NCBI RefSeq assembly: GCF_028128765.1
Contig: NZ_LBJG01000024.1
Location: forward strand, 1,488,001-1,552,000
Direction of reading: 5' to 3'
From: Bradyrhizobium sp. CCBAU 51627
GTDB lineage: Bacteria; Pseudomonadota; Alphaproteobacteria; Rhizobiales; Xanthobacteraceae
DNA: 64,000 bases
Every line of letters begins with the position of its first letter. Positions within the stretch are counted from its first letter, which is position 1. A program made the translations under genes and the position numbers. Under the pieces are notes generated by a model that was not told where the DNA came from, did not search any database, and saw only the letters and a program-made list of their open reading frames with translations. Positions 25,838-33,899 of this stretch are shown piece after piece.

Positions 25838-26407
25838 TTGAGCGTGACACAGGCGGCTACGGACGAGGTCCTCATCGCCAGGATCGCCCAAGGTGACCGG
25901 CTCGCCATGCAGGTGCTGTACGGGCGGCACCATGTCAGGGTTTACAGATTCGGGCTCAGGCTCGTGCGGGACGAGCAGACGGCGGAAGACCTCATCAGCG
26001 AGGTGTTTCTGGATGTCTGGCGTCAGGCCGGCAAGTTCGAGGGGCGGTCCGCTGTTTCCACCTGGCTCCTGGCAATCACCCGATTCAAGGCTCTGTCTGC
26101 GCTTCGTCGCAGAAAGGATTTTGAGTTGGACGACGAAGCCGCCAACGCGATCGAGGATCAGTCGGATGATCCCGAAACCGTGGTGCAGAAGAAGGATACC
26201 GGTGAAGCGTTGCGGGAGTGTCTGACGGGCCTCTCGCCGGACCATCGGGAAATCGTCGACCTCGTCTACTACCACGAGAAGTCCGTGGAGGAGGTGGCCG
26301 AAATCGTCGGGATCCCGGAGAACACGGTAAAGACGCGCCTCTTCTACGCGCGCAAGAAATTGGCCGAACTGCTGAAGGCAGCCGGCATTGAGCGAGGCTG
26401 GCCATGA
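25838..26407 (+). CDS. ECF RNA polymerase sigma factor
   Basis: 189 residues from a TTG at 25838; a GTG at 25844 is an equally likely start and there is no ATG. Region 2 (YRFGLRLVRDEQTAEDLISE, then FLDVWRQAGKFEGRSAVSTW) and region 4 (LSPDHREIVDLVYYHEKSVE, then VAEIVGIPENTVKTRLFYAR) are complete. The stop overlaps the anti-sigma ATG (ATGA), and a subtilase gene follows, so the three form one operon. The signal sensed is unknown. Confidence 0.92.
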   Translation: MSVTQAATDEVLIARIAQGDRLAMQVLYGRHHVRVYRFGLRLVRDEQTAEDLISEVFLDVWRQAGKFEGRSAVSTWLLAITRFKALSALRRRKDFELDDEAANAIEDQSDDPETVVQKKDTGEALRECLTGLSPDHREIVDLVYYHEKSVEEVAEIVGIPENTVKTRLFYARKKLAELLKAAGIERGWP

Positions 26408-27096
26408 TGGCATTGAGCAAGAAGATGCTGGCGCAAGAGCCCAGTGAGATCGAGATGCTACTGCCTTGGCACGCCGCCGGCACGCTAAACGCGCGTGATG
26501 CCCGCCGCGTCGAGGAAGCGCTCGCCAGCGATCCGGAGCTTGCAAAACAATATGCGGCGATCCGCGGCGAATACGAAGAGACGATCCACCTGAACGAGAG
26601 CCTGGGTGCTCCGTCGGCCCGCGCGATGCAAAAGCTGTTTGCCGCGATCGACGCCGAGCCGGCGCGGGCGGCGGGTTCATTGCCGCTGTCGGCACGTGTT
26701 GCCGCGTTCTTCGCCAGCCTTTCGCCGCGCACGCTGGCCTGGTCGGCAGGCTTGGGGGCCATCGCGCTGGTGCTCCAGGCCGGCATCATCGGCGCCGTGC
26801 TGATGAAGACCCAGACCGCGACCTTCCAGACCGCATCGCTTTCGACCGGCGCGCCGATCACGCGCGAACTCGGGGCGGCTGCTCCGGCCCGGGCACTGGT
26901 GCGCTTCACGCCGGAGGCGCGGGTTGCCGACATCACCGCGCTGCTCGACAGCTACCAGGCCTCGATCATCGGCGATGCCAAGGGCGGCATGTTCCGCCTC
27001 CAGTTCGACAAGGCGATGAGCCAGGACGAGCTTACCGCGCTGCTCGGAAGGATGCAGCACGAGAAGTTCGTCAACCTCGCCGTGGCGGCGCCTTAA
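26404..27096 (+). CDS. Membrane anti-sigma factor, zinc-less, with a propeptide-like periplasmic domain
   Basis: 230 residues. Cytoplasmic sigma-binding part (about 14-60, LLPWHAAGTLNARDARRVEE) lacks the HxxxCxxC zinc motif of ZAS anti-sigmas. One membrane helix at about 111-134. The periplasmic part (about 164-228) reads as beta-alpha-beta-beta-alpha-beta: ALVRFTPEARVADITALLDS, then GGMFRLQF, DELTALLGRM and a final KFVNLAVAAP. This pattern resembles the I9/fervidolysin-type propeptides of subtilases, and the next gene is a subtilase. Anti-sigma identity comes from position and topology; the propeptide resemblance is my reading and needs a structure comparison. Confidence 0.85.
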   Translation: MMALSKKMLAQEPSEIEMLLPWHAAGTLNARDARRVEEALASDPELAKQYAAIRGEYEETIHLNESLGAPSARAMQKLFAAIDAEPARAAGSLPLSARVAAFFASLSPRTLAWSAGLGAIALVLQAGIIGAVLMKTQTATFQTASLSTGAPITRELGAAAPARALVRFTPEARVADITALLDSYQASIIGDAKGGMFRLQFDKAMSQDELTALLGRMQHEKFVNLAVAAP

Positions 27097-27112
27097 GTCC
27101 GCTTCTGCACCA

Positions 27113-28795
27113 ATGACGCGCAAGTCCGACAGTCAGTTGCGAGCCGGGGCCCATGCTTCGTCGGTTGGAGCTGCGCTCCTGCTCGCCGCCTGCCTCGGAA
27201 TCGGGGTGGCGCACGCCCAGGCGATCATGCGCACGCCCATGATCAACGTTCCCTCGCGCACGCCAACGATCTCTCCGAACGTTGCGGCACGAGCCATGAA
27301 CGTCGATCGCGGTCCGCGCGTTGTGCCCACGCCCCATATCACCGCGCGGATGGCGCCGACCCCGGTTCTGCCGTATGCGCACTACTCGCCGAATCTCTAT
27401 CCGGCGTGCTCCGCGCCCTATCGCGACGCCGACGGTGAGTGCCTCGGGCAGCCGGCCGGAAGCGGCGATGGCTCGGGCAAATCGATCAAGAAGAGTGCCG
27501 GCAAGGGGCGAGGCAACAGTACGTCTGTCACCGTCAACTCTCGCAGGTTCGTCAACGAATTCGTCGCTGAGATCGATAGCGCGCTGTCGGTGATCGAGGC
27601 CGACGAGCTGGCGCGCCGGCACGGACTCGCGCGCATCGCATCGGAAAATTTTCCACTGATCGGGGCCACGGTCGGCCTGTTCCGCATTGCCGACGGCCGG
27701 CCGTATGAGACGGTGCGGCGCGAATTCGCGTCCGATGGCAGCGTGCGCTCGCTTCAGCCGAACTTCCGCTACGTGCTTCAGGATCAGAAGCCGGCCGTGC
27801 CGACCGAAGGCGATCCGGCGCAATACGCGCTGTCGAAGCTGCGCCTGCCGCAGGCGCACACCCTGGCGCACGGCACCAACGTCACCATCGCGGTGATCGA
27901 TTCCGGGATCGATGCCAGGCATCCCGAGCTCGCCAATTCCATTGCCGATAATTTCGACGCTCTCGGCAGCGGCGAGGGGGCCCATGTTCACGGCACCGGC
28001 ATTGCAGGCGTCATCGTGGCGCATGCGAAGCTGATGGGTAGTGCGCCGGAAGCGCGCATCATCGCCATCAGGGCCTTCGGCGGCACCACCGGCAGCGCCG
28101 AGAGCTCGTCCTACATCATCCTGCGCTCGCTCAATTATGCCGCCGAGCACGGCGCCCAGATCGTCAATATGAGCTTTGCCGGCCCGAAGGACGCGGTGAT
28201 CGAGCGTGCGATCGCGGCAACCGCCGCGCGCGGCCTGGTGCTGATCGCGGCTGCGGGCAATGCCGGCGCCAAATCGCCGCCGCTGTATCCCGCTGCCAAT
28301 CCCAACGTGATCGCGGTCAGCGCGACCGACCAGCAGGACAGGCTGTTCACCGCCTCCAACCGCGGCAATTACATCGCGCTGGCTGCGCCCGGGGTCGACA
28401 TCTTCCTGCCGGCGCCAGACGGCAAGTACCAGGTTACGTCGGGCACCTCGTTCTCGGCCGCCTATGTCTCTGGCGTCGCGGCACTGCTGCTCGAGCGCAA
28501 CTACGCCCTCAAGCCGGAGGAGCTGCGCATGACGCTGGCAAAGACCGCGCGCGACCTCGGTTCCCCCGGGCGTGACGATCTCTACGGCGACGGCGAGGCC
28601 GATGCGTTTGCCGCGGTGTCGGCCGTTCCGGTGGACAGCGCGACACCGGTCGCATCTGTATCAGGTACAACTAAACGTGAAGATGCCGAGAAGCGCCGCG
28701 AGGACCCCGGCGTTCGCGCGATCGAACAGCCCTCGCTGTCCAGCGCGGATGATAAACCCGCGATTTCTCAGGTGGATAGGCCGGCGGCGCGGTAG
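27113..28795 (+). CDS. Secreted S8 family serine protease (subtilase)
   Basis: 560 residues. Signal peptide (about 18-36, ending AHAQA), a Pro/Arg-rich stretch, a propeptide-like domain at about 140-222 (RFVNEFVAEIDSALSVIEAD onward), and the subtilisin domain about 235-500. Catalytic triad: D263 (VIDSGID), H293 (HGTGIAG) and S446 (SGTSFSAAYVSG); oxyanion Asn in AAAGNAG. C-terminal 60 residues are low complexity. It begins 16 bases after the anti-sigma gene. Products of such genes may process the anti-sigma or act on outside proteins; here this is inference. Confidence 0.93.
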   Translation: MTRKSDSQLRAGAHASSVGAALLLAACLGIGVAHAQAIMRTPMINVPSRTPTISPNVAARAMNVDRGPRVVPTPHITARMAPTPVLPYAHYSPNLYPACSAPYRDADGECLGQPAGSGDGSGKSIKKSAGKGRGNSTSVTVNSRRFVNEFVAEIDSALSVIEADELARRHGLARIASENFPLIGATVGLFRIADGRPYETVRREFASDGSVRSLQPNFRYVLQDQKPAVPTEGDPAQYALSKLRLPQAHTLAHGTNVTIAVIDSGIDARHPELANSIADNFDALGSGEGAHVHGTGIAGVIVAHAKLMGSAPEARIIAIRAFGGTTGSAESSSYIILRSLNYAAEHGAQIVNMSFAGPKDAVIERAIAATAARGLVLIAAAGNAGAKSPPLYPAANPNVIAVSATDQQDRLFTASNRGNYIALAAPGVDIFLPAPDGKYQVTSGTSFSAAYVSGVAALLLERNYALKPEELRMTLAKTARDLGSPGRDDLYGDGEADAFAAVSAVPVDSATPVASVSGTTKREDAEKRREDPGVRAIEQPSLSSADDKPAISQVDRPAAR

Positions 28796-28955
28796 CGCCT
28801 GCGACAACATTGCGCGCGGGCCAAACGTCAAAAAATCGAACGCCGCTTTGAACGTCCAGCCAGCTGTCACGACCAAATTATGTGGGAGCGGTCATCCCTC
28901 CCCATCAGTCATATCAGGCGCGAGCGCCCATCCACCCCAAGCGCCCATATGGCTC

Positions 28956-28994
28956 GACCCGTCCGGTTGTCCCCCCGGACGGGTCTTTTCTTTT
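28956..28994 (+). terminator. Rho-independent terminator
   Basis: Perfect 11-base stem gacccgtccgg / ccggacgggtc around an 8-base loop, followed by ttttctttt. Confidence 0.85.
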
Positions 28995-29129
28995 CGGCGT
29001 CCCGATCTCTTGAAGCGTCGAGCGAGATCAGCTTGCGGTTGCCTCCGCGCGCGGGAGCGTTGCCAGGACTCGGCTACAGCGTGCGGCAAACCCGCTATGC
29101 TTGTGCGAAGCTTGACTCGAAAACCCCGG

Positions 29130-29155
29130 AAAACTCCGCACGACTACGGAGTTTT
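29130..29155. terminator. Terminator-like hairpin
   Basis: Stem aaaactccg / cggagtttt (9 bases) with an 8-base loop; U-rich on both strands, so it could work in either direction. Confidence 0.6.
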
Positions 29156-29275
29156 GTGACGAGGGCCGTGTCGTTGCTGGACAAGTCAAATCTTTTCCAC
29201 AAAATATTCACGTCGCTTCTAGATTGATTCGTGCGCGTTGCGTCGCGTCCGTATTTTCTCCAGACGGGCTGATTT

Positions 29276-29929
29276 ATGACACATCGCCAAGAGTCGGTTC
29301 GTGCCGCGGCTGCGGGGCGCGACATTGCTGCACGCTGGTGCGCTCTCGCCGAGCAGCGGCTGGAGCATCTCTCCGAAATGTTCGAGACCGGACGCTGGCG
29401 TCGCTATCACTCCGAGCTCGCATTCCTCGAAAACATCCAGGAAGCCAAACGCGCGGTCGAGACTTGGCGCGCACTTGCGACTGGCAGGGACGTCGCCGCG
29501 GCCGCCGCGAGCGTGGCCTCCGCTTTCGGCTGGTCGCCGGCGACGATGCCGCGCGTGTTTCCGCGCGAACAGGCTCAGACCGTGCAGCCGAAGGCCGTGC
29601 ACATCGCGCCCGAGACCGCCGTTCCGGTCAGGCTCGAGCCCAAGCCGGACGTGCTCGCCGAAATCGTGGAGGCACCGATAGCGCCGGTCACTCGGGTGGC
29701 GCCGGCCGCGCGGATGCCACCAGCAGCTCCGCCTGCGCCCGTTGCCCATAAGGCGGCGCTGGCTCCAATGGCTCCAGCCGCTCCAGCCGCGCCGTCGATC
29801 GCGTCCTTCCTTCAAACCTTCTCGCCGCCCGCCGACGAAATCGTCGCGGCCCCCGAGCGGGTGGTCGAATTCACCTTCAGCCTCGACGGCATCGAGGCGA
29901 AGTATCCGCTGCTCCGGAATTCGTTCTAG
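29276..29929 (+). CDS. TIGR03809-like protein of unknown function
   Basis: 217 residues. The conserved part is the first 90 (GRDIAARWCALAEQRLEHLSEMFETGRWRRY in part), predicted helical; the middle is Ala/Pro-rich and the end (EFTFSLDGIEAKYPLLRNSF) is hydrophobic-patterned. It faces the TIGR03808-like gene at 30046-31416 tail to tail; I recall both families as neighbours restricted to the Bradyrhizobium/Rhodopseudomonas group. No membrane segment or catalytic motif. Function unknown. Confidence 0.75.
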   Translation: MTHRQESVRAAAAGRDIAARWCALAEQRLEHLSEMFETGRWRRYHSELAFLENIQEAKRAVETWRALATGRDVAAAAASVASAFGWSPATMPRVFPREQAQTVQPKAVHIAPETAVPVRLEPKPDVLAEIVEAPIAPVTRVAPAARMPPAAPPAPVAHKAALAPMAPAAPAAPSIASFLQTFSPPADEIVAAPERVVEFTFSLDGIEAKYPLLRNSF

Positions 29930-29962
29930 TCTAGGATCGAGGCGCGGCGTCCTCTCCACTCC

Positions 29963-30035
29963 ATCAATGAGGTGCGAGCCGCGCGGCGCAACGCGCCGTG
30001 CGGAGGGCCTCGAAGGATGCACGGCCCCGACCGCC
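29963..30035. repeat. Partial intergenic repeat (ctgagg / cctcgaag family)
   Basis: atgaggtgcgag ... cctcgaaggatgcacggccccga matches one half of the repeats at 9318 and 43411; the second half is missing. Lies between two convergent genes. Confidence 0.6.
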
Positions 30036-30045
30036 GGCCGCGGAC

Positions 30046-31416
30046 CTATTGCCGCACCGCATTCCCGCCGACCACGACCTGCGCGAAACGTTGCGCACCG
30101 TCCGCCGACAGGTCGGACGTTACGGCACGCGCATGATCGAGGCCGACCACGGCGCCGCGCGGAGTTGCCGAGATCATGTTGTTGTTGACGAGGGCGGTGC
30201 CGGCGCCCGGCACGACGGAGACGCCGATTCCGGCCAGCGCCTTGCGGATCACGTTGCCCGAGATCACGACGTCGCGCAGATATTTGCCCCAGCCGGCGAC
30301 AATGCCGTAGGACGGCGCATTCTCGATCACATTGCCGGTGACCGAGGTGTCGGCTTCGACGTAGATACCGAAGCCGGCATCATCGTCAGGCGCGGTCCCG
30401 ATCGGCCGCTTCGGAAGCAGGTTGCGGATGATGTTGCCCTGGACCACCGCGATGCGGCCGCCCTCGTTGAAATTGCAGACCGAGACGCCGACGGCAGCGC
30501 CATCCACCGTGTTGTTGGCGATCACCGCGGCCTCGAACGCGAACTCGGAATAGAGCGCGACCTCGCGCACGTCGCTGACGCTGTTGCCTGATATAAGGAT
30601 GTTCGAGGCCGAGTTGCCGCGCACGGCGGAGTAGTCGCAGTTCTTGATGCGGTTGCCGCGCACGATCACGTTGCCGGCGCGGAAGGCGTTGATGGCGTTG
30701 CCGTACTGGCCGGAGCCGCCGGGACCGGCCTTGATGTCCTCGATGCGGTTGTCCGCGACCAGCGTGCCGTCGTCACCGATTGCGGTGCGCAAGATCTCGA
30801 TGCCGTTGTCGTTGGTGCCGACAATTGTGTTGCGGGACACGCTTAGACCCCTGGCGTCGAACGACACCACCCCCGTCACGGCGATGTCAGTCAAGATGTT
30901 GCCGGCGATATCGCCCGACACCTGCTCGAGCCAGATGCCGCTGCCGCCGGAGCTGGCGATCTCGCAATCGGTGATGCGGACGTCGCGCCCGCCAAGGACA
31001 TGGATCAGCCCGCGCCGCGTCGGCAGCGGAATGCCGCCGCCGTCGAAGGTGATGCCGCTGAGCCCGATCGAGTCAGAGCCGTCGCTCTGGATTGCGGAGG
31101 CCCCGCCGGTGAAAATAAGTTTCGTCGCGCCGCGCACGCCGGTCAGCTGTGCCCCATTCGGCAGCCGTAGCAGGCCCGTGCGGTAGATTCCGGGCGGCAG
31201 CGCAAGCGGCATCTGCGCCCGCGAAGCCTCGTCGATCGCACGCTGAAGAACGCGCGTCTGATCCTCGCTGCTGCCTGGTCGCACCCCAAGTTGGGTCGCA
31301 TCACGGCCGAGCAGCGACGTCAGCGGGGCCGCGCGCGCGGCCTCGGCAGGCATGGCAAGCGCACCGGCGATGCCGGCAGTCGAAGCTCCGATGAGATGAC
31401 GACGGTTGAGGTCCAT
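30046..31416 (-). CDS. TIGR03808-like Tat-exported right-handed beta-helix protein
   Basis: 456 residues. Twin-arginine leader MDLNRRHLIGASTAGIAGA with cleavage near AARAAP. The rest is a parallel beta-helix of NosD/pectate-lyase type: repeated turns such as ISGNVIRKALAGIG, IVRGNRIKNCDYSAV and VTGNVIENAPSYGI at about 22-residue spacing. N-terminal LGVRPGSSEDQTRVLQRAID is the usual start of pectate-lyase-3-like folds. No recognised active site, so binding or processing of an extracellular polysaccharide is only a guess. Confidence 0.85.
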   Translation of the reverse strand: MDLNRRHLIGASTAGIAGALAMPAEAARAAPLTSLLGRDATQLGVRPGSSEDQTRVLQRAIDEASRAQMPLALPPGIYRTGLLRLPNGAQLTGVRGATKLIFTGGASAIQSDGSDSIGLSGITFDGGGIPLPTRRGLIHVLGGRDVRITDCEIASSGGSGIWLEQVSGDIAGNILTDIAVTGVVSFDARGLSVSRNTIVGTNDNGIEILRTAIGDDGTLVADNRIEDIKAGPGGSGQYGNAINAFRAGNVIVRGNRIKNCDYSAVRGNSASNILISGNSVSDVREVALYSEFAFEAAVIANNTVDGAAVGVSVCNFNEGGRIAVVQGNIIRNLLPKRPIGTAPDDDAGFGIYVEADTSVTGNVIENAPSYGIVAGWGKYLRDVVISGNVIRKALAGIGVSVVPGAGTALVNNNMISATPRGAVVGLDHARAVTSDLSADGAQRFAQVVVGGNAVRQ

Positions 31417-31511
31417 GGCGCGTCCTTCCGCGGACGCGGGAGTGTCCGCGAGAGTTAGGTAGCGCAGCGCGGACAGGGCCGTGGAGGATTGTTCGCGGTA
31501 GGGTTAAATGT

Positions 31512-32171
31512 TTACCGCAAGGCCTGTGTGTTCCGCGCCTTCCGTGCCAACCCCACCATTTCCATCAGCATCGCTTCCCCGGCGTCCACCAATTCCTCAA
31601 GTGTGATGCGCGGCGCGCCCTTGCGCCGCATCGCGCCGCTGCGCGCGAGCAGGGGAATGTGGATGAACGCCGCCAGCTTTGGTTCACCGGCCCTGACGTT
31701 CTCGATTGCGCGCCAGCTCAGGTAATTGCAGAGGTAGGCGCCGGCATCGCGCGAGAGCCGGGCGTCGATGCCGGTGAGGCGCGCGGCGCGCAGCAGTCGC
31801 GCCGTATGCGGACCGAACTTCACGGCGTCGGCGTGCCCGGCAATGCCGCGCTTGCTCGAGCGGGTGTTGGCGGCATCGGGCCAGAGCATGGTGACGGCGT
31901 TGCGCGCGCGGCTCTCGATGCGCAGGTAAGGCGTGCGCGCGGCGAGCCCGAACATCAGCAGCGCATCCGGCCTCGCCTTTGCCAGCGCCTCCGGCAATTG
32001 CCGGTCGACCTCGGCGTAGGTCACCGGAAAGATATGGCGAGAGATCTCGACATCATCGAGCGCCGGCCGGCGCAATTGCGCCAGCCGCGCGACCAGCGGC
32101 TGGGTCGGATTGTGCGGCGCTCCGGGAAATGGGCCGAAGCCGGTGAGGAGAATGCGGAGTTTGTCGGACAA
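31512..32171 (-). CDS. pcp: Pyroglutamyl-peptidase I (peptidase C15)
   Basis: 219 residues. Cysteine peptidase removing N-terminal pyroglutamate. TGFGPF at 10-15, and the triad is present: E86 (RIESRA), C148 (DAGAYLCNY) and H171 (FIHIPLLA). The C-terminal EELVDAGEAMLMEMVGLA is normal for the family. Between the beta-helix gene and the CGNR regulator, same strand, with gaps of 55-95 bases. Confidence 0.92.
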   Translation of the reverse strand: MSDKLRILLTGFGPFPGAPHNPTQPLVARLAQLRRPALDDVEISRHIFPVTYAEVDRQLPEALAKARPDALLMFGLAARTPYLRIESRARNAVTMLWPDAANTRSSKRGIAGHADAVKFGPHTARLLRAARLTGIDARLSRDAGAYLCNYLSWRAIENVRAGEPKLAAFIHIPLLARSGAMRRKGAPRITLEELVDAGEAMLMEMVGLARKARNTQALR

Positions 32172-32226
32172 TTGATTGGCTCCCGCTGATGTCTATCACG
32201 GCATATCCGATCCGGCGAGCTTCCGG

Positions 32227-32832
32227 CTAGGTCTCCGATTCGGATTCATGCTTGTGCCGCTCGCGATAGGTCCGGGTTTTCTCCCGGTTGCCGCACAGCG
32301 TGGACTGGCACCACCGCCGCGTGCCGGGTTTCGACCGATCAAAAAAAACGCGCTGGCACTCGTCTGCAGCGCACATCTTCAGACGGTCGAGCATCCCTGC
32401 TGCGGCGGCGTTGTACAGTTCGGCGACGATCGTGGAGAGACCGGCCTGCGCATCCGCCTGCAACGGTATCAGTCCAAATCCATCCTTGCCGACGCTGGCG
32501 ACCCGGAGCGCAAATGGCTCCATGGCCTTGTCGAGGCGCGTGGTGATGGCGGACTTGCGGTGACGCTCCGCAGGGTCGCATTTCAGATAGTCCCGGATCG
32601 CGCCACGCAATTGCAAAGCAGCTTCGAAGGTCTTTTGGGACGGCGGCGCTGCGCGATCGAGCAGCCGGCGGAGTTGCATCCAATCGCCGAGCGCTGCGGC
32701 GTCAGGCAGTTCTTCCGCCTGCTGATGCTGCACGCCGTGATGGATGAAGTGCCGCAAATCCAGCGTATTGGCGAAATCATAGATGTTCGCCAATGCATCC
32801 GGCACTTGGAACTTGCGCGATTCTTTCGACAT
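32227..32832 (-). CDS. CGNR zinc finger (ABATE domain) transcriptional regulator
   Basis: 201 residues from the ATG at 32832; a TTG at 32868 would add 12 residues that lie within the operator region, so it is less likely. N-terminal about 130 residues are an ABATE-type helical ligand domain (DFANTLDLRHF at the start); the C-terminal 45 hold the CGNR zinc finger: CAADECQRVF, WCQSTLCGNREK. Such proteins are predicted stress-linked DNA-binding regulators. It is divergent from the haloalkane dehalogenase, with a shared 88-base region carrying a 29-base inverted repeat. Confidence 0.9.
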   Translation of the reverse strand: MSKESRKFQVPDALANIYDFANTLDLRHFIHHGVQHQQAEELPDAAALGDWMQLRRLLDRAAPPSQKTFEAALQLRGAIRDYLKCDPAERHRKSAITTRLDKAMEPFALRVASVGKDGFGLIPLQADAQAGLSTIVAELYNAAAAGMLDRLKMCAADECQRVFFDRSKPGTRRWCQSTLCGNREKTRTYRERHKHESESET

Positions 32833-32859
32833 GGAACACCACTTAATCACTTTTGCTGG

Positions 32860-32888
32860 TTGACTCAAGACACCAGTATTAGTACTTT
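32860..32888 (+). promoter_or_regulatory. Predicted promoter of the haloalkane dehalogenase
   Basis: TTGACT at 32860-32865 and TACTTT at 32883-32888 with a 17-base spacer; 32 bases before the ATG. Confidence 0.6.
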
Positions 32889-32897
32889 ACTAGTGTC
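32869..32897. promoter_or_regulatory. 29-base inverted-repeat operator over the dehalogenase promoter
   Basis: Arms gacaccagta (32869-32878) and tactagtgtc (32888-32897), one mismatch, 9 bases apart. It covers the spacer and -10 element of the predicted promoter, where a repressor would block transcription. The neighbouring CGNR protein is the obvious candidate. Confidence 0.65.
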
Positions 32898-32920
32898 AAA
32901 CGAGGAACGGAGTTTCATCG

Positions 32921-33823
32921 ATGTTGCACGTCAACCATCCGCCGATCTCGACCGAGGAAGTCTCCTACCGGAAATATATCGAGCTGCTGGATACCCGGAT
33001 GGCCTATGTCGACGTGGGAGCGGGCGACCCGATCGTATTCCTGCACGGCAACCCGACGCCGTCTTATCTCTGGCGCGAGATCATCCCCCATCTCCTGCCG
33101 TATGGCCGCTGCCTCGCGCCGGACTATGTCGGCATGGGGAATTCGGGCGCGGCGCCGAATGGCTCATATCGCTTCGTCGATCACCAGCGCTACCTCGATG
33201 CCTGGTTCGATGCGATGGGTCTGAGCAGGAACGTGATCCTTGTCGTGCACGATTGGGGTTCGGCGCTCGGCTTTCACTGGGCCCATCGTCACCCCGACAG
33301 GGTCAAAGCGATCGTCTACATGGAGGGCATCGTGCGTCCGTTCCGTTCCTGGAACGAATGGCCCGACGCGACGCGCGCCTTCTTCCAGGCGCAACGGACA
33401 CCTCGGGGCGAAGACCTGATCCTGCAAAAGAACCTGTTCATCGAATATCTCCTGCCGCTGCGCCATATCGCGCCTGAGGCAATGGAGGTCTACCGCCGCC
33501 ATTTCCGCAATCCCGGTCCGAGCCGCCAGCCCATGCTGACCTGGACGCGCGAATTGCCGATCGAGGGCGAACCTGCCGATGTGGTCGCGATCGTCGAGGC
33601 CTATGCGGACTGGATGTCGAAGAACCGGATTCCGAAACTGTTCATCGATGCCGAGCCGGCGGGCTTCCTGATCGGCGCCCAGCGCGAGTTCTGCAGAGCC
33701 TGGCCCAATCAAGAGACCGTCCTCGTGAAGGGGGCGCACTTCCTGCAGGAGGAGGCGCCTCGTGAGGTCGGCGAGGCAACCGCACGCTTCGTCTCGAAGG
33801 TGCTGGCCGGGCAGATCAGTTAG
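32921..33823 (+). CDS. dhaA: Haloalkane dehalogenase (alpha/beta hydrolase, HLD-II type)
   Basis: 300 residues. Hydrolyses carbon-halogen bonds to alcohol, halide and proton through an ester intermediate. The full set of residues is visible: nucleophile D111 (VVHDWGS), W112 and N44 (LHGNPTPS) as halide-binding pair, acid E135 (VYMEGIV) and base H273 (GAHFLQEE). This Asp-His-Glu layout is that of subfamily II, which includes DbjA of Bradyrhizobium and DhaA. Cytoplasmic, no leader. Expressed alone from the promoter at 32860; ends at a terminator hairpin (33862). Substrates cannot be told from the sequence. Confidence 0.93.
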   Translation: MLHVNHPPISTEEVSYRKYIELLDTRMAYVDVGAGDPIVFLHGNPTPSYLWREIIPHLLPYGRCLAPDYVGMGNSGAAPNGSYRFVDHQRYLDAWFDAMGLSRNVILVVHDWGSALGFHWAHRHPDRVKAIVYMEGIVRPFRSWNEWPDATRAFFQAQRTPRGEDLILQKNLFIEYLLPLRHIAPEAMEVYRRHFRNPGPSRQPMLTWTRELPIEGEPADVVAIVEAYADWMSKNRIPKLFIDAEPAGFLIGAQREFCRAWPNQETVLVKGAHFLQEEAPREVGEATARFVSKVLAGQIS

Positions 33824-33861
33824 GCAATCGCGAGATTGCGTTGGATCGCGAGCTCGAACTT

Positions 33862-33896
33862 CGCTTCACCTTTCCTCCGCTGGGAGAGGTGAAGCG
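33862..33896. terminator. Hairpin between the convergent dehalogenase and meaB genes
   Basis: Perfect 10-base stem cgcttcacct / aggtgaagcg with a 15-base loop, just before the meaB stop; likely serves both genes. Confidence 0.65.
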
Positions 33897-33899
33897 GTC

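Larger units (their letters stand above)
28796..29275. other. 480-base intergenic region with two hairpin terminators, possible small RNA
   Basis: No convincing reading frame. It holds a strong rho-independent terminator (28956-28994) and, 135 bases on, a second terminator-like hairpin (29130-29155). The first lies 160 bases after the subtilase stop; the stretch between about 28860 and 28994 includes a CCCTCCCC run that could pair with ribosome sites, as in several alphaproteobacterial small RNAs. No promoter could be fixed. Confidence 0.4.

Noticed and set aside
31496..31519. Dyad gcggta...taccgc at the end of pcp as an operator
   Set aside because: Only six-base arms, lying at the 3' end of a gene; more likely chance.
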